In this document: positions 31,379 through 38,494 of the stretch, piece after piece
Position numbering within the stretch: position 1 is the first letter of the stretch
Layout: every line of letters starts with the position of its first letter
Source of the DNA: Oryzihumus sp036391795
GTDB taxonomy: Bacteria; Actinomycetota; Actinomycetes; Actinomycetales; Dermatophilaceae
Length of the DNA stretch: 50,561 nucleotides
Direction: 5' to 3'
Assembly: GCF_036391795.1 (NCBI RefSeq)
Contig: NZ_DASVZH010000083.1
Coordinates: forward strand, 1-50,561
Program-made: the position numbers and the translations under genes
The notes under the pieces: model-generated
Seen by the model: only the letters and a program-made list of their open reading frames with translations
What the model was told of the DNA's origin: nothing
The model's database searches: none

Positions 31379-32383
31379 TCAGCGGCGCGTCTTGGGGTCG
31401 AACGCGTCTCGCACGCTGTCACCGAGCCAGCTCAGGGCCAGGGTGAGGGCGGACACTCCGACGACAGGCAGCCACAGGTACAGCGGGTCTGCCTGGTAGT
31501 ACGTGGTGGCCTTGGCGATCATCTGGCCCCACGAGGGGGTGGGCTCGATGAGCCCGACCCCGAGGAAGGTGAGCCCGGCCTCGGCCACGATGTAGGCCGG
31601 CAGCGCCAGGGACAGCGAGATCACGATCGGCGCGACGAGGTTCGGGAGCAGCTCCTTGAAGAGCACCCGGCGGGTGGGGACACCGATGACCTTCGCCGCC
31701 TGGACGAACTCGCGCTCGCGCAGCGAGATGACCTCACCGCGGATCAGCCGGGCGAGGCTCGCCCAGCCGAAGAAGACCAGGACGCCGATGAGGACGAAGA
31801 AGCGGATGTCGGCGTTGTCCTGCGGGGTCAGGGCGTTCACGCCGCCGGCCATCTGCACCACGATCGGCACGGCCGCGATGGCGACGAGCAGGTAGGGCAG
31901 GCTCAGCACGAAGTCGACGACCCAGCTGATGACCCGGTCCACCGTGCCGCGCAGGAAGCCGGCGGTCAGGCCGAGGACGACGCCCACGACCGAGGAGGAC
32001 ACCGCGGCCACGAAGGCGATGATCAGGCTGGGCCGGGCACCGTAGGTCCACTGGGCGAAGAGGTCACGGCCCGTCTTGGGCTCGACGCCGAACCAGTGGG
32101 ACGCGTTGGGGCCGATGGTCGGGAAGCCGAACTCGTCCACCAGCTCGGTGTGGAAGTCGCTGTAGTTCTGGCCCTCGAGGGCGCACAGCAGCGGCGCGAG
32201 GACCGCCACGAGGACGAAGAACAGCACCACGCACCCGCAGATGATCGCCATGCGGTCCTTGCGCAGGCGGTCGAACGCGATCCGCGACGGGGACTTGCCG
32301 TGCTCCTTCGCGGAGGCCACCGGGACCACGTCGAGCAGGGCCTCGCTCGAGACCTGGTCCTGCGGGTCGACACCCAGCGACAT
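31379..32383 (-). CDS. Oligopeptide ABC transporter permease (OppC type)
   Basis: 334 residues. A cytoplasmic N terminus of about 45 residues is followed by one helix, an outer loop (ALEGQNYSDFHTELVDEFG, then HWFGVEPKTGRDLFAQWTYGAR) and five more helices. The EAA loop is EREFVQAAKVIGVPTRRVLFKELLPNLVAPIVI. ATG 32383 is preferred over ATG 32398 because GGACGGAG lies 4-5 bases before it. First gene of the C-A-B-D-F transport unit. The upstream 32384-32569 gap holds a small palindrome (ACGACGTCGT) but no convincing promoter. Confidence 0.92.
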   Translation of the reverse strand: MSLGVDPQDQVSSEALLDVVPVASAKEHGKSPSRIAFDRLRKDRMAIICGCVVLFFVLVAVLAPLLCALEGQNYSDFHTELVDEFGFPTIGPNASHWFGVEPKTGRDLFAQWTYGARPSLIIAFVAAVSSSVVGVVLGLTAGFLRGTVDRVISWVVDFVLSLPYLLVAIAAVPIVVQMAGGVNALTPQDNADIRFFVLIGVLVFFGWASLARLIRGEVISLREREFVQAAKVIGVPTRRVLFKELLPNLVAPIVISLSLALPAYIVAEAGLTFLGVGLIEPTPSWGQMIAKATTYYQADPLYLWLPVVGVSALTLALSWLGDSVRDAFDPKTRR

Positions 32384-32569
32384 GCGCACTCCGTCCATGT
32401 GAAAACAGCCACGACGACGTCGTGCGGCGAGCACATGGCGTAGGGGTCCCCCCGACAAGATGTGACGGCGCTCTCACGAGTCGGCGTAAACATGCCACAC
32501 GGCCAACCCCGCATCCAGAACAGTCGATGCGTTGGATGACAAATCGTTACCGAGCGTGTTGCTCCGTGC

Positions 32570-33964
32570 TCAGCGGCCGCGAATGTGCTTGCGCAGCTGG
32601 GCCCATCGCGCCGACAGCGTCTGCTCCCAGCCGCGTTCGGTCGGGTGGTAGTAGTCGGCCTGCCCGGCGAGGTCGCCCGGGAGGTACTGCTGCTGCACCA
32701 CCCCGGTCGGGTCGTCGTGGGGGTAGGAGTAGCCCTCGCCGTGGCCGAGGCGTGCCGCGCCGGCGTAGCCGCTCCCCCTCAGGTGCACCGGCACGGGTCC
32801 GCCGCGGCCGGCCCGGATGTCGGCGATCGCCGCGTTGATGCCGGCGTAGGCGGCGTTGGACTTGGGCGCCAGGGCGTTGTGGACGACGGCCTGCGCCAGG
32901 ATGATCCGCGCCTCGGGCATGCCGATCTGGGCCACCGCATGCATGGCGGCGACCGCGGTCTGCAACGCGGTGGGGTCGGCCATGCCGACGTCCTCACTGG
33001 CTGCGATGACGATGCGCCGGGCGATGAAGCGCGGGTCCTCCCCCGCCTCCAGCATCCGCGCGAGGTAGTGCAGTGCGGCGTCGACGTCACTGCCCCGCAT
33101 CGACTTGATCAACGCACTGGCCACGTCGTAGTGCTGGTCCCCGGTGCGGTCGTAGCGCACCGCGGCGTGCGCGACCGCCTGCTCCACCTGCGCCAGCGTC
33201 ACCTCCACCGGCTCGTCGGTGTGCCGCCCGGCCGGCTGGGCGTCGAGGGCCACCCCGGCAGCGGCCTCCAGCGAGGTCAGCGCCCGCCGGGCGTCTCCCC
33301 CGGCGATGCGCACGAGGTGGGCGCGGGCGTCGGTCGCCAGGGTGAACGCCCCGCCCAGCCCACGCTCGTGCTCCAGGGCGCGCGTGAGCACCTGGTCGAG
33401 CTCGTCGTCCGCGAGCGGGCCGAGGGTGATGAGCATCGAGCGGGACAGCAGCGGGGCGATGACACTGAACGAGGGGTTCTCCGTCGTCGCGGCCACCAGG
33501 ATCACGAGGCGGTTCTCCACGCCGGGCAGCAGGGCGTCCTGCTGGGCCTTGGTGAAGCGGTGGATCTCGTCGAGGAACAGCACCGTCTGGCGGTCGTAGA
33601 GGTCCCGCTCGCGCGCCGCGGCGTCCATGACGGCGCGGACGTCCTTGACCCCGGCCGTCACCGCGGACAGCTCGACGAACTTGCGGCCCGCGTTGGTGGC
33701 GACCAGGTGCGCGAGGGTGGTCTTGCCGGTCCCCGGCGGCCCCCAGAGGATCGCCGACAGCGGACCCGCGGGCCCGGCATACCCCTCGATGAGGCGGCGC
33801 AAGGGGCTGCCCGGGCGCAGCACGGAGCCCTGTCCGCGGACCTCCTCCAGCGACTGGGGCCGCATCCGGACGGCCAGCGGCGGCATCACCGAGGGGGACG
33901 CGTCGACACCGGCGGCACCGTCGCGGTGCGCCGTGGCGAAGAGGTCGTCGTCGGCCGTGCTCAC
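32570..33964 (-). CDS. rarA: Replication-associated recombination protein A (RarA/MgsA AAA+ ATPase)
   Basis: 464 residues. AAA+ protein acting at stalled replication forks, related to clamp loaders and RuvB. Walker A GPPGTGKTTLAHLVA, Walker B VLFLDEIHRF, sensor AATTENPSF, then the C-terminal tetramerisation domain (SDVDAALHYLARMLEAGEDPRFIARRIVIAASEDVGMADP). GTG 33964 is supported by TAGCCT exactly 7 bases upstream (leaderless). The start lies only 19 bases from the divergent MMPL gene. Confidence 0.95.
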   Translation of the reverse strand: MSTADDDLFATAHRDGAAGVDASPSVMPPLAVRMRPQSLEEVRGQGSVLRPGSPLRRLIEGYAGPAGPLSAILWGPPGTGKTTLAHLVATNAGRKFVELSAVTAGVKDVRAVMDAAARERDLYDRQTVLFLDEIHRFTKAQQDALLPGVENRLVILVAATTENPSFSVIAPLLSRSMLITLGPLADDELDQVLTRALEHERGLGGAFTLATDARAHLVRIAGGDARRALTSLEAAAGVALDAQPAGRHTDEPVEVTLAQVEQAVAHAAVRYDRTGDQHYDVASALIKSMRGSDVDAALHYLARMLEAGEDPRFIARRIVIAASEDVGMADPTALQTAVAAMHAVAQIGMPEARIILAQAVVHNALAPKSNAAYAGINAAIADIRAGRGGPVPVHLRGSGYAGAARLGHGEGYSYPHDDPTGVVQQQYLPGDLAGQADYYHPTERGWEQTLSARWAQLRKHIRGR

Positions 33965-33971
33965 GGCTGGC

Positions 33972-33977
33972 AGGCTA
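33972..33977 (-). promoter_or_regulatory. -10 box for a leaderless rarA mRNA
   Basis: TAGCCT on the minus strand, 7 bases, then GTG 33964. It sits in the 19-base gap to the divergent MMPL gene. Confidence 0.55.
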
Positions 33978-33983
33978 TCCCGC

Positions 33984-36230
33984 GTGACCCCCACGCCCTC
34001 CCCCGCGTCCGCCCCGGCGCCGCCGGCCCACCCGACCCGCCTGGCCCGGATGGGCACCGTCGTGGGGCGCCACCCCTGGCGCGTCCTCGGCCTGTGGCTG
34101 GTCGTCGTGGTCCTGTGCTTCGCGGCGGCCGCCGGCGCCCTCGGCGGCGACTCCCTGTTCCAGCGGCTCACCTCCGGCGAGCCGACCGTGCCCGGCGAGG
34201 CACGCACCGGCCGGGACCTCATCTCCGAGGCTGCGACGAAGGGGCCGGCGACGATGCTGCAGGTCACGGGGGTGGACCTGACCGCCCCGGCCGTCGCCAC
34301 CACCGTGCGGCGGCACTCCGAGGCGCTGCGCCACATCAGCGGGGTCCAGCAGGTGGCCAACCCCTTCCTCGTCCCCGGCGGGCCGACGTCGGCACCGGCC
34401 AGACCCCTTGTCGCACAAGGCGACCCGTCACGCGGCGGCTTCCTCACCGTCGTCGACACGAAGCCTGGCCTGGCCAAGGCGGCCCAGCGCAGCACCGAGT
34501 CAGCGGTCACCGCCGAGCTGCAGGCCATGGTCCGCGACCTGCCGGGCGCGCGCGGTCACGTCGGCGGCACCTCGCAGCTGGTCAGCCAGATCACCACCCA
34601 GGTCGAGACCGACCTGCGCACCGGTGAAGGCATCGCGCTGCCGGTGAGCCTGCTGGTCATGGTGGTCGTCTTCGGCGGCTTCATCGCCGCGGGCATGCCC
34701 GTCGTCGGGGCCATCGCCTCGATCGGTGGTGCGCTGGCCAGCCTGCTCGGCTTCTCCTACCTCATCGACCTCGACGCGTCGGTCGTCAACGTCGTCACCG
34801 TCCTGGGGCTTGGCCTGTGCATCGACTACGGCCTGCTGGTCGTCAGCCGGTTCCGGGAGGAGCTGCGCGCGATCGCCGCCGGCGGGCCCGCAGCCGACAT
34901 CACCCGGGAGGAGGTCGTGCTCGCCACCTCGCGCACCCTCGCGAGCGCCGGGCGCACGGTGATGTTCTCCGGGCTGACCGTGGCCATCTCGCTGAGCAGC
35001 CTGCTGGTGTTCTCCGCCCAGCTGATGAAGGCGATCGGCGCCGCCGGCGTCTCCGTGGTCGTGGTGGCGCTGCTGGTCGCCCTGACCCTGGTGCCGGCCC
35101 TGTGCGCCCTGGCCGGTCGCCGGCTGCTGCGCCGCGGCACCGAGCAGGCGTCGGACACCGGCGTCTTCAGCGCCCTGGCCACCTGGGTGCAACGCCGTCC
35201 GGTGGGCGTCATCGTCGTCGTGGTCGCGGCGATGCTCGTCGCAGCCGCCCCGGCCTTCAGCCTGCAGCTGACCTCCTCAGGCACGCGCCTGCTGCCCGCC
35301 GGCACCGACCAGCGCGTGTTCTTCGAGACCCTGGCACGGGACTACCCGACGACCAGTGCTCCCGACGTCACCGTCGTGGCCCGGGCGCCGCTGGCGGAGG
35401 TCACCCGCTGGGCCGGGGACACGGCCGCCCACGTGCCGGGCGTGCGCTCGGTCGACGCGCCGAAGCAGGCCACGCCGGAGCTGGTCTCCGTCGGGCTGCG
35501 CACCACCGACGGCCCGCTCGGCGACACCACCCGCCAGGTCGTCACGTCGCTGCGCGCCGACCGCCCCGCGTTCCCCACGTGGGTCACCGGGCAGGCCGCC
35601 CAGCTCGCCGACTTCAGCGCGTCGATGCGCGCGCGGGCGCCGCTGGCCGTGGCGCTCGTCGTGGTCGCGACGTTCGTGCTGCTCTTCCTCATGACCGGTT
35701 CGGTGGTGGTGCCGGTCAAGGCGCTGCTGCTCAACGTGCTCTCGCTGGGTGCCAGCCTGGGCATCACGGTGTGGATCTTCCAGGAGGGCCACCTCGAGGG
35801 CCTCATCGGGTTCCAGTCGGTGGGCGGCATCGAGTCCACGATCCCGTTGCTGGTGCTGGCGTTCGGTTTCGGCCTGTCGATGGACTACGAGGTGTTCCTG
35901 CTGTCCCGCATCACCGAGCTCGTCCGGCGCGGCTACGACAGCGACGAGGCGGTCGTGCTCGGCCTGCAGCGCTCCGGGCGGATCATCACCTCCGCCGCGG
36001 TGCTGATCATCATCGTCTTCTGCGGCTTCGCCGCCGGCAAGCTCCTGGTCATCAAGGAGACCGGGGTGGCCCTCGCGGTGGCCGTGGCGATCGACGCCAC
36101 CCTGGTCCGGATGCTGCTGGTCCCCGCCACGATGACCGTTCTCGGCCGCCGCAACTGGTGGGCGCCGGAGCCGTTGCGGCGCTGGCACGCCCGGCACGGC
36201 ATCTCCGAGGAGGTCGAGGGTGCCCGCTGA
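33984..36230 (+). CDS. MMPL family (RND-type) membrane transporter
   Basis: 748 residues from GTG 33984; ATG 34050 (MGTVVGRHPWRV) is an alternative, and neither has a clear ribosome binding site. Layout: a helix (about 35-55), an outer loop, five helices, a second outer loop and five more helices. The proton-relay type motifs DYGLLVVSRFREEL and SMDYEVFLLSRITE mark MMPL/MmpL3-like exporters of lipids or small molecules. Substrate unknown. The GNAT gene overlaps its end by 11 bases. Confidence 0.9.
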   Translation: MTPTPSPASAPAPPAHPTRLARMGTVVGRHPWRVLGLWLVVVVLCFAAAAGALGGDSLFQRLTSGEPTVPGEARTGRDLISEAATKGPATMLQVTGVDLTAPAVATTVRRHSEALRHISGVQQVANPFLVPGGPTSAPARPLVAQGDPSRGGFLTVVDTKPGLAKAAQRSTESAVTAELQAMVRDLPGARGHVGGTSQLVSQITTQVETDLRTGEGIALPVSLLVMVVVFGGFIAAGMPVVGAIASIGGALASLLGFSYLIDLDASVVNVVTVLGLGLCIDYGLLVVSRFREELRAIAAGGPAADITREEVVLATSRTLASAGRTVMFSGLTVAISLSSLLVFSAQLMKAIGAAGVSVVVVALLVALTLVPALCALAGRRLLRRGTEQASDTGVFSALATWVQRRPVGVIVVVVAAMLVAAAPAFSLQLTSSGTRLLPAGTDQRVFFETLARDYPTTSAPDVTVVARAPLAEVTRWAGDTAAHVPGVRSVDAPKQATPELVSVGLRTTDGPLGDTTRQVVTSLRADRPAFPTWVTGQAAQLADFSASMRARAPLAVALVVVATFVLLFLMTGSVVVPVKALLLNVLSLGASLGITVWIFQEGHLEGLIGFQSVGGIESTIPLLVLAFGFGLSMDYEVFLLSRITELVRRGYDSDEAVVLGLQRSGRIITSAAVLIIIVFCGFAAGKLLVIKETGVALAVAVAIDATLVRMLLVPATMTVLGRRNWWAPEPLRRWHARHGISEEVEGAR

Positions 36231-36990
36231 GACCGTGCAGCGGCTCAGCTCCTGGGCGGCGCTGCACGAGGCCTCCGGGCAGGACCCGTTCGTCCGGTAT
36301 GACGTGGGGGCGGCGTTCGCGGGCGGCTGGGCGGTGGAGGGGGCGGTCGCCGTCCTGCGGCGCACCCCCTCGGGCCGGACCGTGCTGGCGCTGCTGGGCA
36401 GCCCGGCCGGCGTCGAGGCGCTGGTCGCAAGCGCGGCCGCCGACCCGTCTCTCGTGGCCGACCACGGCGTGAGGGCCATCTCCCTCCCCCAGCCGCTGGA
36501 ACCGTTGCTGGAGAAGCACTTCCGCGTGGGGCCAGGCGCCCGGTGGGAGTGGCTGTGGACGCAGGCGGCCCCGGAACCCCACCCGGGCGAGACCACACTG
36601 GTCGGGCTGGACAACACCGCGGACGCCGGTGAGCTCCTGGCGTTCCTGGCGGATGCCAGCCCGACGGCGAGCGCCCGCCCCGGCGACGACGGCAACGAGT
36701 GGTGGGTCGGCGCCCGCGACGCCACCGGCGCGCTGGTCGCCTGCGGCGCCATGCAGCGCACCGGGGGTGGGAGCCCGCACCTGGCGAGCATCGCGGTGCG
36801 TCCGGACCGGCGCGGCCAGGGTCTGGGCGCGGCCGTCACCGCGGCACTGACCCGCCGCGCGGTCGCCCTCGACGGGGTCTCGACGCTCGGCATGTACTCC
36901 GACAACGCGGTGGCCCGCTCGCTCTACCTGCGCCTGGGCTACCGGATCGGGCACGCCTGGGCGACCCGCGTCATCCAGCCCCTGCGCTGA
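36220..36990 (+). CDS. GNAT family N-acetyltransferase
   Basis: 256 residues. The first 130 residues (VQRLSSWAALHEASGQDP and on) are not recognised. The C-terminal half is a GNAT domain with LASIAVRPDRRGQGLGAAVTAAL as the acetyl-CoA loop and NAVARSLYLRLGYRIGHAW. GTG 36220 lies within the MMPL gene end (11-base overlap) behind AGGAGG, so it is coupled to the exporter. Substrate unknown; it may modify the exported compound. Confidence 0.8.
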   Translation: MPAETVQRLSSWAALHEASGQDPFVRYDVGAAFAGGWAVEGAVAVLRRTPSGRTVLALLGSPAGVEALVASAAADPSLVADHGVRAISLPQPLEPLLEKHFRVGPGARWEWLWTQAAPEPHPGETTLVGLDNTADAGELLAFLADASPTASARPGDDGNEWWVGARDATGALVACGAMQRTGGGSPHLASIAVRPDRRGQGLGAAVTAALTRRAVALDGVSTLGMYSDNAVARSLYLRLGYRIGHAWATRVIQPLR

Positions 36991-37128
36991 GCGACCGTCC
37001 GCAGCTCAGGACCTGTGCGGACCGGCGCGCGGATCGTGCAACGACCCCCTTCCCTGCCCACCGGGGTGCGATAGTGCGGGCGGCGGGTCCGCCGCCGGGG
37101 CATGTGGGGACATGGTGGGGGTCGGTCC

Positions 37129-38442
37129 ATGCAGGGGTTCGGCAACGCGGCGTCGGAGGACGCATCGCGGTCGCTGTGGCGCAACCACGACTTCACGGTG
37201 CTGTGGGCTGGTCAGACGGTCTCCACGTTGGGCAGCGCCATGAGCTCGTTCGTCTTCCCCATCGTGGGGTACGCCGTGACCGGATCGACCACCCGAGCCG
37301 CGCTGGCTCTGACGTCGTACACGGTGGGCGCGATCATCTTCCGGCTGCAAGCGGGCGCCCTGGTCGACCGCTGGAACCGCAGGCTGGTCATGGTGGCCTG
37401 CAACGGTGGAGGTGCAGCCGTCTTCGCCAGCCTCGCCGTAGCCCTGCTGCTCGGCCACCTCACCCTCGGGCACCTGCTCGTCGCCGCCTTCCTCTCCGGA
37501 CTGGCGGGCAGCTTCTTCGGACCGGCCGAGGCGGCGGCGATCCGGACGGTCGTGCCCGCCCGACAGCTGCCCACCGCGTTCAGCCAGAACCAGGCCCGCG
37601 GGCATGTCGCGAGCCTGGTCGGCCCACCCCTGGCCGGCCTGCTGTACTCCCTGAGCCGGGCGGTGCCCTTCCTGGTCGATGCCGTGAGCTATGCGATCTC
37701 GGCTGTCGCGATCTGCTGCCTCCGAACCCCGCTGAACGCCCCACCACGGTCGATGGACACACCCAGGACGACGTTGCGACACGACATCGCCGAAGGTCTG
37801 CGGTTCCTCATGTCACGCGGCTTCTTCCGCGCCACGATCGCCTGGGGAGCGATGGCGAACTTCGGCGTGTCGGCACTGTTCCTCGTCCTGACCTTGAAGC
37901 TGCTGGGCTCGGGGGTGCACCCGGCCACCATCGGCCTGGTGGACGCCATCGGTGCGACCTCGGGCCTGCTGGGGTCCCTCGCCGCCCCCCGGCTCATCAG
38001 GACCGTTCCCACGGGCCGGCTCGCCATCGGCACAGCGCTGCTCGTCGGGCTCGGATGCCTGCCCATGGCCTTCACCAACAACGTGGTCGTCGTCGGCTTC
38101 CTGCTCGCCGTGGCACTGTTCTGCAACCCGGCGGGCAATGCCGCCATCGGTTCCTACCTCGTGGCCGTGACCCCAGATGCCCTTCAGGGACGTGTCAGTG
38201 CCGCCTTGACGTTCTGCGTGTCGGTGGTCAACCCCCTGGGCCCCGTCGTGGGCGGCGTGCTGCTCGCCACCCTCGGCGGTCAGTCCGCGATCCTGGTGAC
38301 CAGCGTCCTGATCGCCCTCAGCGCGGCAGTGCTCCTGGCCAGCAAGGAGACCCGGGAGCTCCCCACACCCGACTCCTGGCCCGTGCCGGAGCCCGTCGCG
38401 AATGCCGGCGCCTCCGCGACGACGCCCTCCCCCGTCATCTGA
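37129..38442 (+). CDS. MFS transporter (MFS_3, macrolide/siderophore exporter type)
   Basis: 437 residues with about 11-12 transmembrane helices. LWRNHDFTVLWAGQTVSTLGSAMSSF opens the protein as in MFS_3 exporters; ALVDRWNRRLVMV is the conserved loop 2-3 motif and the middle loop carries FLMSRGFFRATI. ATG 37129 follows a G-rich run; ATG 37102, 9 codons upstream in frame, is possible. Base usage looks a little less GC-rich than its neighbours, a weak hint of transfer. Substrate unknown. Confidence 0.88.
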   Translation: MQGFGNAASEDASRSLWRNHDFTVLWAGQTVSTLGSAMSSFVFPIVGYAVTGSTTRAALALTSYTVGAIIFRLQAGALVDRWNRRLVMVACNGGGAAVFASLAVALLLGHLTLGHLLVAAFLSGLAGSFFGPAEAAAIRTVVPARQLPTAFSQNQARGHVASLVGPPLAGLLYSLSRAVPFLVDAVSYAISAVAICCLRTPLNAPPRSMDTPRTTLRHDIAEGLRFLMSRGFFRATIAWGAMANFGVSALFLVLTLKLLGSGVHPATIGLVDAIGATSGLLGSLAAPRLIRTVPTGRLAIGTALLVGLGCLPMAFTNNVVVVGFLLAVALFCNPAGNAAIGSYLVAVTPDALQGRVSAALTFCVSVVNPLGPVVGGVLLATLGGQSAILVTSVLIALSAAVLLASKETRELPTPDSWPVPEPVANAGASATTPSPVI

Positions 38443-38480
38443 ACGAGCCCCCGCACCCGGAACCGGGTGCGGGGGCTCGT
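38443..38480. terminator. 18-bp hairpin terminator between convergent MFS and nuclease genes
   Basis: ACGAGCCCCCGCACCCGG (38443-38460), AA, then its exact reverse complement (38463-38480). It begins one base after the MFS stop and ends 14 bases before the nuclease stop. No long T tract; symmetrical, so likely bidirectional. Confidence 0.85.
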
Positions 38481-38494
38481 CACAGCCGCTCGTC

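Noticed and set aside
32411..32426. Palindrome around ACGACGTCGT upstream of oppC.
   Set aside because: Short palindromes rich in CG are frequent in this DNA. It is too close to the start for a normal operator and has no conserved context to support it.
34817..36472. Second long plus-strand frame overlapping the MMPL and GNAT genes.
   Set aside because: It is a frame-shifted shadow rich in Arg/Gly/Pro, while the MMPL frame shows ordered membrane helices and motifs.
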